This document shows, one piece after another, positions 11,201 to 20,991 of a stretch of DNA of 64,000 nt. Under the pieces are notes generated by a model. That model had not been told where the DNA came from, made no database searches, and saw only the letters and a program-made list of their open reading frames with translations. Source of the DNA: Hypomesus transpacificus (taxonomy: Eukaryota; Chordata; Actinopteri; Osmeriformes; Osmeridae); NCBI RefSeq assembly GCF_021917145.1, contig NC_061064.1, positions 6,216,091 to 6,280,090 on the forward strand, given 5' to 3'. Position 1 is the first letter of the stretch, and every line of letters begins with the position of its first letter. Both the position numbers and the translations under genes were made by a program.

Positions 11201-14200
11201 AAGTACAGCGAGACGTTCCTGTGTGATGTGGACAAAATGCACATACTCCCATGCCATTATCAAATTATAATGAACTGACATCAACAAAGGAGTCATAAAT
11301 GACACTTGCAATGACCCAGCCTCGCAGTAGCAAACAGCACGTCTTGACATTGTGTTATTCAGATAAGACATATTCTGAGTACAAAGGTTTCAGCATGACT
11401 CACTGACGCTTGGTAATGTACTGACGTGGTTCTGTCCTACCTCCTCCGTTTTGAAAGTCAACGGTCTGCAGTCTGGGTTAGGCTTGATGCAGCGGGTATA
11501 GTGAGGAGTGGTGGTGTGTAGGATCTTCATCAGACTCTCCAGAGAATTCTACAGCCAGAACACCAAAGCCATCAGGAGGAATACGAGGAGCCCTTATACG
11601 TATCCTTAAATAAAACGGGAAAAATACAAAAAATATTTCCAAAAAACTCACCTTAAACTTGGAGACCACAGTGACCACTTTGCTAAGCCCTCTGGTGGCC
11701 TCGTTCTCCGTGTCTCTGTCAGCAAACAGCTGGTGGAGCAGGGGGTTCCCTGACTGCTGAAGCAGCTGGAGGATCTCTGAGGGGACTGGGTCCTACAGGC
11801 AGGAAGCAGGATCAAACCGAATCAAACTTTATTTATATAGCGCATTTCAGACAGGAAGGCACCCACAATGCGCTTCACAAAAAGGGATGGGGGCTACAAA
11901 CACTTATGTTTCACACTCCTTTTCCAGAGGGAAGCAAAAGGAGCCGGTCAGCTTCTGTACTGGAGCGTGTCTAGCCATGACCAATGGAGTTGTTCCCTCC
12001 TAACTGTGGACGATTTACCACCGGTAATCAGCTTGGCACCGTACCTTGTTCTTCTCCATCATGCCCTCAATTTGGTAGCTGACCTTCCCGGCATAGTGGG
12101 CCACCGTGAAATGGGGCCGCTTGCTGAACTTGTCCCAGCTCACGTTCGTATTGTCAGAGAGCTCCTTCTCCAGACGCGCCCTGAACTGCTTGGCATCCGA
12201 TGCCCGATTGAGACGACATTCCTGCGGTCAACAAATCGATCCACAAGACAATCACGGACATGCTATAGACCAAGCATATAGATAGCGATATAGCTGATAA
12301 GGAAACTAGAGAGATTCGACTTTGCACGAATGACATCATGGTGAACAGACCTCATTGAGGAGAGAGAACACGCCTGCGGGGTATCCCTCGATGAGATTCA
12401 GACAGCCCTGGTTATCCTGGTACTTGACAAACGACCATTCCAGCCCTTCAGCAATATACTCTTCCTGTCATGGAGGGGTTATTTCCATCAGAAAACATAC
12501 ATATATTTACAGAGGCCAGAGGTGCTACATAGCCTGAAGTCTATTCATACTTTCCACAAGATGTTCCAAGAAATGAAGCTGAGACAACATGTGAAACTCA
12601 ACTCAAGAAGTACACTACCTGTTGAGCTTTGAGATAATGGGCGACAAAGTGCTGCTGCAATTTCTCATTGGCGTAGTTGATACAAAGCTGCTCCAGGTTG
12701 TTGAGTTGGAAGCACTCAAACCCGTAGACATCCAGCAGACCTAGACACCACAGAGAAAGGACAGCGATCAATCCCACACTCGGGTCATTATATCAAAAGA
12801 ATGTGTTGCGTGTTCAAATAAGAGGGTTCTGTACCTATGAAATTGCACCAGGTGGATTTGTCTGCACAGATGCTGTTGTTGATGAATGTAACCAACCATT
12901 CAAACAATCTGTTGAGAAGAGTAAACAGAGTACAAAAAAAGTCACAAAATATGCCAACTAACATTCCCTTTCATATTCAAACCACAATTGAATTGGATGT
13001 CCCCCATCTTTGTTGAAACGGTGACTAAAATGTTCTTGTCCTTACCACACACATAGGGGTGATATTTTGAGTATGTTGTCACACAGAAGGGGTTGGACCT
13101 CAGCCCAAACATAAGCAAGACTAATGGAGCAGTGGAGCCATTTCTATTCATCAGCTCTTCGTCTGCGTTTGTCAGACTCACTGGGCATAGATGACCTTGG
13201 CAAGGCAGTCTCTCCTGACGCTGCACTCTGGCAGGGAGCAAGGCTTGAGGAGGGCACTCTGCTTGCCCGCCCTCAGGGTCCTCACCCTCAGACACGCCTG
13301 GAGCTCCTCCTCGGGGACGCCCAGAAGGGCAGCCGTCTTCTGGAGGAAACCTGACAAACACGGAAGGGTCAGGGCCATTCCAGGTCTTCGAGCGTTATGT
13401 CACATGGTGTCACTGGATATGTAGGGATCCACCGTGAAACGATACCTTTGGATTGCTCCTCGAGGTCACATGGCTGCGATTCGTCCGACGAGGGGCGGAA
13501 ATTCACATTGCCCAACTGAAGAAGACCTGCTAATATCTGTTACACAAAAGAGAGGAGTGGTGGATTTGGAAACATTTCTTTAGGGACGATGGAATTCAAA
13601 TCTCTTCGTGTGGGTGGTTTACCATGAATATTTGTCCCCTCCTCTCGGCATCGATGCCAAGGTGCACCATCGCCTCTACAGTCTCTTGAAAACAATCTTC
13701 TGCAAAGCAACGTAAACAAGAAGAGCGACATGTGTACCACTGATCCAAATAGCAAATCCACATGGATGCAGAGCATGAAAGATCTACACTAACCTTCAAG
13801 TGTATTTTCAGCATTTGGGAGCCAAGCAAAACTTTGGTCACATGGCATCCTCCACTCCTTCCTCTGTTCATTCGTAGCTCCTTTCATCATCTAAAACAAA
13901 ATGTATCTTTAATATGCCTTAATGCCACGTTCATTGAATGGCCAAATCAAAATCATGTTTGAATGGTGTGTCTTAATTACTTGCCTGGTAAAAAATGTGG
14001 AAGTTCCTCTCACTGGCTGGTTGGCCAGCTACCCTGGTCTTCTCCAGTAGATATGTTTGCACTGACGCCCCCACTAGCAGCTGGGACCTGCATGACATGA
14101 CGCATGTTTGAACAATGACCAGGGGTGTAGACAGGATGACAAACGCCTGTCAACTTGATGATTATCTTCATTAGTATCTGCGCACATACCAAGCACTGTC

Positions 14201-16006
14201 AGAGATATCAATTGACAGGCAGGTACAGGCAGAACGATTACCTGTTTAGTTGGAGCTGGATGTACTTTCCAAACCGGCTGCTGTTGTTGTTTCGTAGCGT
14301 GCAGGCATTGCCTACATAAGGGTCAGGGAGGACATTTGTGGGATGAGCAACTGCTCTCAAAAACAACCTTTTGACGGCTCGATGGTTTGATAGCCAGTCT
14401 CAGCCTTCTCACCGAATGCTTCCATGATGGGATTGGAGTCCAGCACCCTCTTTTCAATCCTCTCCACCGTGCCGTGGCTCTTCGTCAATGAGGAAGAGGC
14501 TGCCACCGTCGCGTAGTACTTCATCAAGCATCGCGAGGTCCAAGTCTGTAAAAGCGATGGTAAGGGCACAGAGAAGGTTCAAATACACCAACTCTGCAGT
14601 TGAGTGTTCATCACATGTATTTGATAGTTTCTGTATTGTTTGTTTTTTGGATTAGACAATTTACTTTTCCTGCTCCACTCTCACCACTGACCACCAGGGA
14701 CTGGTTCATGGGTTCCACTCGGCCCTGCACATTTCGATAGGCCTCCTCTGCCACAATGAAGATGTGGGGTTTGAACTCCTATGCAACAACAAAAAAACAT
14801 CAAAATACATGGAATGACTCATACTTCAATGACCTTGGTGACCCTTTCTCTTTCCCTTTTTTTGTGCTGAAGAGGAAGAGGCCAGTGGTTCTCACACACC
14901 TGAGGCTGAACGGCACAGTGGTACTCCTTCATCACATCCAGAGAGTAGAGGTCTGGGATGGGCTGGAAGGGGTTGAGAGCCACCAGAGTGCACCCAGCAT
15001 GGGTGTAGAACACCTTAGCACTATACCTTGCTTGCAGGCATTTCAGAACTAGGAGAGAAGAAGGGATCGTTTTTTTTCCTCCTCCAAACATTAGGAGATT
15101 TTTGAACCACCCAGAACCATAAGCAATAACCCTGCAATGACCTTTTTTTTAGGCCTACCTGTTGATGGGGTTACCGGGTTGACCTTGGTGAGGTCATCAT
15201 AGGTGTGGAGCTGACCCTCATCTATGAGAAAGGCCTTAACATCTCCTTCTAGAGAGTCATTGAGAGAATGGCGATGGGAACGGCTCTTCTTCCTGACCCC
15301 CCTCACCTGCCAACAAACCCCCCCAGGTCACAGAGGAAAACGTTAATGATAAACTGTGTCCAACCACTGTTGACAACAGGGAAATAGCCACAATAAGTAA
15401 GGACAAGCCTTTAATGTCATATATTAGGGATGTTATCGTAAGTGGATCATTCCATATACACCAACCCAAAATAAAATGATTCCATCAAAAGAGATGGAAA
15501 CTACAACTACAAAGTGTAAACCCAGATTGCTGAGATGTCTCTGGTCTCAATATTCCCTAGACATTAACGTCTTCTTCTCTCATTTCTCTACTCTTCTAGG
15601 GTAGCATGCCAATAATATGCGGTGATACTCATTTTGTCAGACATTCTTCTGGGGCGCTTAATAATACACTTTACGAAGACAGCAACAACCTGCAACAATT
15701 ACAAAGTCTGTTTATGCAAAGGATGCAAAAGCCTAATCCAACATGACACATCTACTTAATGTATTATCGTATGTCAAAGAAGAGGGGCACGTAAACACAA
15801 CGCTAGTAAAAAGTTCAACACAACGGTACAAGAAAAAGACTACCGAGGACAATGACAAGTATTGGGTCTCATCTCAATCCATTATCTTGTAAATCACAAA
15901 CAAATGAGTGTGATATAAATCTGAAGTGTCCAAACAACTGAAAAGTAGCTACATATACCTTTCCCCCATGTCCATATCCCATGCGCTGGCTCTTGTCAAA
16001 ATTCAT
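8218..16006 (-). CDS. myo19: Unconventional myosin-XIX
   Basis: Myosin-19 is an actin motor bound to the mitochondrial outer membrane. Coding exons in transcription order: 15959-16006, 15159-15306, 14900-15048, 14665-14778, 14413-14545, 14242-14311, 13985-14087, 13794-13890, 13623-13699, 13446-13536, 13182-13350, 12835-12908, 12619-12740, 12351-12464, 12045-12221, 11652-11792, 11441-11548, 11018-11088, 10865-10923, 10009-10172, 9584-9713, 9087-9172, 8664-8990, 8218-8331. All phases fit, giving 961 aa (human 970). The motor has the P-loop GESGAGKT at about 147-154 (split by an intron before T), switch [10 protein letters not shown] and switch II DVYGFE at about 428-433. IQ-type helices lie at about 750-815, followed by the mitochondria-binding tail with GFNQILLE near the C-terminus. 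The intron after exon 13985-14087 has a GC donor. The N-terminal exon [12 protein letters not shown] has no human counterpart I know, so the exact start is less certain. Confidence 0.95.
8424..8622 (+). repeat. tRNA-derived SINE in myo19 last intron
   Basis: The head resembles a tRNA: A-box-like TGGCTGAGCGG at about 8433-8443 and B-box-like GGTTGCCAGTTCGATTC at 8471-8487. The tail contains GTCGCTCTGGATAAGAGCGT, a 3' domain shared by many fish SINEs, and ends in a short degenerate repeat of TAAATG type. It lies in the intron before the last myo19 exon. Confidence 0.75.
11815..11885. repeat. LINE-type 3' tail fragment in myo19 intron
   Basis: The words TTTATTTATATAGCGCATTT and CAATGCGCTTCACAA are a form widespread in teleost LINE 3' ends. 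A related sequence occurs at about 41740-41800 in this window. It is a short fragment only. Confidence 0.45.
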
Positions 16007-16737
16007 GGTTTGGTAGTCCCGTCCTTAAAAGCGAACTGGAAATATTTTTATTATAAGGATTTTATTATTGACATCCGTATAGTAGCAAAATAACTCAATA
16101 CATCAGTTTCCCAAAAAGATTGTCAAATCCCGGGTCTCCGTGTCCAGCCGCCATTTGAAAGAGAATTCCAAGTCTTCTTTTGCTCTGTCATAAATTTCCA
16201 CAGTGAAGTGAAGGACAAAAAGCAGCCTCCCCGCCTGGATCAACTTGAAACTACACAAGCTGCTGAACCGTGATCGAACCTTATTGGATACTGCTAGTCC
16301 ACGCCCTTTTCATGACGCACAACACAAGAACGCCTTTTTATAGAACGCGGAAGTACATTAAAATTATGATAGAATGTAGGCTAGTAGCTAGTAAGAAATA
16401 ACATATGTTATACTGTGAAACATTATAACGCTTGGTTTCTAAATGAAGTGACCTATTTACTTTTACGTTCAATTTATACGAAACAAAAACAGCGGTAGGT
16501 AAAAACATACTATAATATTTGCTAACATTAGCAAGTAGCCAAGCGCATTCTCTGTGTATGGATTGTGAGTTTGAATCAGAGCTACAAATATAAGTAACAC
16601 AAACAATATGTTTAAATTAATCGTTTGTTGAATTTGTCATACAATATACATTCAGTTGTCTCCAACTATGCATATGATTAACGGTGTATTCAAAGACTTT
16701 AACATTCAGTAGAACTATTTATTTCATTTTGCAGGCA
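16007..16737. promoter_or_regulatory. Divergent promoter region myo19/pigw
   Basis: The 731-bp gap separates the start codons of myo19 (minus) and pigw (plus). It must hold myo19 5' UTR sequence and at least one pigw 5' non-coding exon, because an acceptor (TTTTGCAG) lies just before the pigw ATG. No coding sequence was seen. Shared promoter function is inferred from layout. Confidence 0.55.
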
Positions 16738-18210
16738 ATGTCTCAGCGGGAATTGAAGGAGGCATTTGTGAGCAATCTCAGTGGGACCAGCCTCGGAGAG
16801 GTGGTGATGGGTTCCTTTCTTGCCCCATTGTGCATAATCAGTAGAGGACTCATTTTGATCCAGTATCATCGGAGCATGGGCGCACTACCACTTCCCTGGA
16901 TGGGCCACCTCATTCTGGACTTCTTCACGATTATACTTCCCCTCGTCCTGTCATGCACTATTCTAAGTGACGTTCTTCATCTAGTTATCATGGCCTTAGC
17001 AGTTGTTGTGATTGGTGTACTTTTCCATATTTACCGCAACAGACCGCCTCCTCGTGTTGAACACTTCCCAGATGCCATCAAGAGATTCCTGCAGAGCCAT
17101 GTTCAGTATAACCAAGTCCCCTTTGTGACCATCTTTAGAGTGCTTGTCAATGTAAAGACGGCCATAAGTATTTTGGCAGTAGACTTTAGTGTGTTCCCCA
17201 GGCGTTATGCCAAAACAGAGACCTATGGGACAGGGGTCATGGACTTTGGTGTTGGAGCGTATGTCCTTGCAAATGCACTGGTCTGTCCAGAAGCACGGGG
17301 AAAGGAAGCTAAAGGATCCAAATTAGGTCACGTTCTTAAACAGATGTTGTCAGTCTGGCCTCTGGTTATCCTTGGCATGGTCAGGTTAGCGAGTGTCAAA
17401 ATGACTGGTTACCATGAGCACGTGTCAGAATATGGCGTACACTGGAACTTTTTCTTCACCCTAGCTATAGTCAGAGTGGTGGCCACTGTGCTCTTGGCTG
17501 TGTTCCCTCTCACTTGGTCAGGGCTCCTGGCCCTGCTTATTGGTGGCCTTTACCAGTTTACCCTTGAAACTGGACTCAAGTCTTTTATCATTCATAACAG
17601 TGACCGCACAGGCTTTCTACAAGCCAACAAAGAAGGCATCTTTTCAGTTATGGGATACATAGCTATTTACATGGCTGGTGTGCATATTGCACTGTACGTG
17701 ATGCGTCCTCGAACACAAGTGAAAGACTGGCTCAGATTGATTGGTCATTTCTTGGTGGGAAGTTGTGTACTGTATACTGCTTTGTACATATGTCAGACAT
17801 ACATTGATCCAGTGTCTCGGAGAATGGCCAATCTGTCCTTCTGCTTATGGACCATTGCTCAGTCTTTATTTTTCATGTCCTGTCTAGCTACTGCTGATAT
17901 GATGTTGGTGTTTTTGAAAATAGTATCACACTGTTCCCTGGTTCCATCCTCCTGGAATCCATATAAAAAAGACACCGCTGAGGACAAAACCAAAACGATG
18001 GAAGGACTTTGTCTCATTCAAGCTGTCAGTCGTAATCAGTTGTTATTTTTTATGCTAGCAAATGTAATGACAGGATTGACTAACATGATAATGGACACTT
18101 TTAGTGGTAGTGATACCTTTTCTGTGTGTGTTTTGCTTTTATACATGTTCACAAACAGCTTTGTGATATTAATTTTACATCTCTGTAAAGTCACTGTGAA
18201 ATTTTGGTAA
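16738..18210 (+). CDS. pigw: GPI-anchor inositol acyltransferase PIG-W
   Basis: This ER multi-pass enzyme acylates the inositol ring of glucosaminyl-phosphatidylinositol early in GPI-anchor synthesis. The coding region is one uninterrupted exon of 490 residues. It opens MSQRELKEAFVSNLSGTS, matching the human start MSEKQMKEAFVSNLNGT. Conserved blocks include ILAVDFSVFPRRYAKTE, YGTGVMDFGVG, EYGVHWNFFFTLA and SRRMANLSFCLW, and hydrophobic segments alternate through the whole protein. The frame stays open upstream to an ATG at 16684, but a splice acceptor precedes the ATG at 16738 and the family start fits there, so the later start was taken. The coding region without introns matches the human gene as I remember it. 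A poly(A) signal AATAAA is at 18398-18403. Confidence 0.96.
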   Translation: MSQRELKEAFVSNLSGTSLGEVVMGSFLAPLCIISRGLILIQYHRSMGALPLPWMGHLILDFFTIILPLVLSCTILSDVLHLVIMALAVVVIGVLFHIYRNRPPPRVEHFPDAIKRFLQSHVQYNQVPFVTIFRVLVNVKTAISILAVDFSVFPRRYAKTETYGTGVMDFGVGAYVLANALVCPEARGKEAKGSKLGHVLKQMLSVWPLVILGMVRLASVKMTGYHEHVSEYGVHWNFFFTLAIVRVVATVLLAVFPLTWSGLLALLIGGLYQFTLETGLKSFIIHNSDRTGFLQANKEGIFSVMGYIAIYMAGVHIALYVMRPRTQVKDWLRLIGHFLVGSCVLYTALYICQTYIDPVSRRMANLSFCLWTIAQSLFFMSCLATADMMLVFLKIVSHCSLVPSSWNPYKKDTAEDKTKTMEGLCLIQAVSRNQLLFFMLANVMTGLTNMIMDTFSGSDTFSVCVLLLYMFTNSFVILILHLCKVTVKFW

Positions 18211-18460
18211 CCCCTGTATTAAATGGAATATATTCAGTTTATATATAGTCGCCCATAACACCGAATGTGAAGAAGATGTATAAACAATTACATATATTTA
18301 AGCATGACATGTTTCCAGACTGTTGCATTTTTTTTTGTCCTCAGCAAAGCTCCTGGCTGTGTCTCAAAAGTTACAGTAGGCCTATACATAATTTCTGAAT
18401 AAAAAATACTTTTCATTTGTACCATTTTGTCCCAGGAATTACATTTGCGTTAATCGTTCA
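18211..18460. other. pigw 3' UTR and flank
   Basis: AT-rich sequence after the pigw stop with AATAAA at 18398-18403. No gene was seen. The hAT-like element begins immediately to the right. Confidence 0.6.
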
Positions 18461-18532
18461 AACAAACCGAGAGGCAGCTAAATCTTTTTTTGCGTTTTGG
18501 ACGTCCATATGGACATATCCGGGAGCAGATAT

Positions 18533-18676
18533 TTTGGACGGCGATGGATTAGCAGGGACGTCCCTCGTGCCGTCCATAGAGGGAGCAGATATTTTGGACG
18601 GCGTCATAGCCGTCCATAAGGACGGCGATGCTGTTCAGAGTGCCGTCCATAGAGGGAGCAAATATTTTGGACGGCG
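18533..18676. repeat. Subterminal hairpin repeats of the hAT-like element
   Basis: Three copies of GGAGCAGATATTTTGGACGG (or one base different) occur here, at 18523, 18581 and 18655. Each ends in GGACGGC, and GCCGTCC occurs before several of them, so short stems can form. Repeated subterminal words of this sort are usual transposase-binding candidates in hAT elements; that role is inferred. Confidence 0.6.
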
Positions 18677-18837
18677 ATGGATTGAATGTTTAGCAGGCTG
18701 TTGAGCTAACAACTGCCGAAGGCTACCATAGCATGTAGCTAGCTACATTAACTTTGGATGACTCAATCTTTTGTCAAGTTAATTTGTATGAATTGCATGT
18801 TAGTGCAATATTTACGCCTTTATTCTGTTTTTTCACA

Positions 18838-19745
18838 TAATCAGCAGTATGATCTCATGACAATATAGACTTGAAAAACAATATGTTATGGTTTGGGTTT
18901 GCCTATAGGCTACATATATTTTAATTATTTTGAGAATTGTTAATAAAGACTCATTTAAAATGTTAACATTGTGTTATGACCCTATGAAATACAATGCCAT
19001 TTAGGGCCTTTACATAATCATCAGTATAATCTCATGACAATATAGACTTGAAAAACAATATGCCTGTTATGGTTTGGGTTTGCCGAGATATAGGCTAGGC
19101 CTGCATATATTTTAATTATTTCGAGAATTGTTAATAAAGACTCATTTAAAATGTTAACATTGTGTTATGACCCTATGAAATACATTGCCATTTAGGTCTT
19201 TTAAACCGTCAGTTTAAAGTGTTTTATGGGTGGATTTGAAGCCACCAGTCAGTAGCTCCATTCTTGCGCACGAACTTTGCGCACGGAGACAAACGCAAAA
19301 CAACAAACACTCGCTTGGAGCGGAGACCAATGCAAAACACAATATGATGTGTTGAGCCAAACCAAAGCCGTCAAAGGCTACCATGAATGTAGCTACAGCA
19401 ACCGTGGATGACTCAATACGTTTTGTCACGTTATTTTGTATGAATTGCATTTAAGTGAAGGCTATATATTTACGCCTTTATTTTATTTTGAACATACAAA
19501 AGTAGGCCAATCAACAATAGAATCTCATGACAATACAGACTTGAAAAACAATATGTTATGGTTAGGGTTTGCCTAGATATAGGCTACATATATTTTAATT
19601 ATTTCGAGAATTGTTAATAAAGACTAAATTAAGATTTTAACATTGTGTTATGACCCTATGAAATACATTGCCCTTTAGGTCTTTTAAGCCGTCAGTTTAA
19701 AGTGTTTTATGGGTGGATTTGGAGCCACCAGTCAGTAGCTCCAAG
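18838..19745. repeat. Internal direct repeats of the hAT-like element
   Basis: Units starting near 18838, 19014 and 19510 share the words TCTCATGACAATA, GACTTGAAAAACAATATG, GAGAATTGTTAATAAAGACT and GTGTTATGACCCTATGAAAT. The second and third also share GTCAGTTTAAAGTGTTTTAT and CCACCAGTCAGTAGCTCCA. A larger unit with GGATGACTCAAT is duplicated at 18718-18828 and 19373-19490. Confidence 0.75.
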
Positions 19746-19861
19746 GCTATTACGTTTTGCATTTGTCTCCGCTCAAAGTGGTTCGTGCGCAACATTGGAG
19801 CTACTACGTCCATATGGACGTCCAAAACGCAAAAAAAGATTTAGCTCCTACTGAACAAACC

Positions 19862-20991
19862 ATCATCATATGTTCTAACGTGTAAATATGGAACAGATGT
19901 ACAATGAATCACTATCTGAGTATTATCAGAATGGCTCTGGGTTTTAAGTATGAGACGAGATCTTTGGAAATAGCAGCCCCTACTGGGATAATGAAGACTC
20001 GAGCTGAACAGTTGAGCCAGCTACGTCTTGAGGGCAAAGGTTGGTTAGTAGCTATCATAGCTAATGAAGATTCCGCCACCACTTAGCTACACCTCTGTCG
20101 CACTTGTTTGTTTTTGTATAAAAAGGCAACTTTCAAAAACAGGTAAGGATAGTATAATGGTTCATTCCATCAAATAGTCTCAGTCTTTTCGCATGACTTT
20201 GCCAAATTGTGTCGTTTTCGACGTAAACAATATAAACGATAATATACGTCAGATAAGCTATCCTGAAAGTCGAGGTGGTTTTGTCGCCACAATTATTTAT
20301 CGAATTTCCTCAACCTGCTGTCACTTCGCTACTACTAGCTAGTTGTCATGCAAGTGTCATTTATGCTAACTTATCTCGCTTACGGATTCATTAATCATTT
20401 TGCTGCTGCTTCGAGACATTTTAGCTGTACTACTGGTATACTATGGTTTTAACTAGCCTAGTTATGTCAAGAATGTTGTAGTAGTTTTGCAATATTATAG
20501 GAGTTTGCCAAACGTCTTAGCCAAGAGGCTAACTTTAGCAGTGTAGCCCACATCCCTGTAGTGACAGTTAACTAGCGTTAGCTATCGCCAGAGTAGGAAA
20601 CGAGTTAGCTAGCATAATCCGGGACGTGTTCTAGCTAGCACTGGGAGCTAGCTAGCAACTTAAGCTTGCTAGCTAGCGTTAGCTATAAGATATAGGTCAT
20701 TGGTACCAACTGCTACTTAGGAACTAATTTGCAAAGCAGTTATTTAGCACTAATGCACTAAATGACGGTCCGCGTCAAGACATGCAACACTTGTTACTAG
20801 ACATTGGTTCATCAGAATGTTCCTTATTATTTTCCTTGGCTGTGACACTGTGTAAAGAACTTGAAATGACCCGCGATGTAAGCTTTATCTTAGCCATTGG
20901 TGAAACTACGAATGCCGGATTTGCTCAGTATGTCCCTTCTTACAGGCAGCGCTACTGCTAGCTACCACACTACAACAGGAGCTGGAAAGAC
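19862..20991. promoter_or_regulatory. 5' region of ggnbp2
   Basis: This holds the upstream region and 5' non-coding exon or exons of ggnbp2. An acceptor CTTCTTACAG lies before 20946, so the coding exon is preceded by an intron, and a donor AG/GTAAGG is present at 20142/20143. The stretch 20567-20695 is dense in GCTAGC words. No coding exon was found. The transcription start cannot be fixed from sequence alone. Confidence 0.45.

Larger units (their letters stand above)
18469..19853. mobile_element. Non-autonomous hAT-like DNA transposon
   Basis: The 1385-bp element is bounded by 46-bp inverted repeats: 18469-18514 and the reverse complement of 19808-19853. The inner 38 bases match exactly and the outer 8 are diverged. 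The inner end of each copy is the perfect palindrome GTCCATATGGAC. The octamer AACAAACC flanks both sides (18461-18468 and 19854-19861) and is a fitting 8-bp target-site duplication, as hAT elements make. The right end read inward starts CAG, also hAT-like. Inside are repeated GGACGGC/GCCGTCC hairpin words (18533-18676) and about three related AT-rich units. No transposase reading frame was seen, so it would need a transposase from elsewhere. It lies between pigw and ggnbp2. Confidence 0.8.

Noticed and set aside
16684..16737. Upstream start for pigw
   Set aside because: The frame is open, but a splice acceptor lies just before 16738 and the family start MSQRELKEAFVSN aligns there.
18838..19745. 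Three separate AT-rich satellites
   Set aside because: They all lie inside the inverted-repeat-bounded element and are best treated as its internal repeats.
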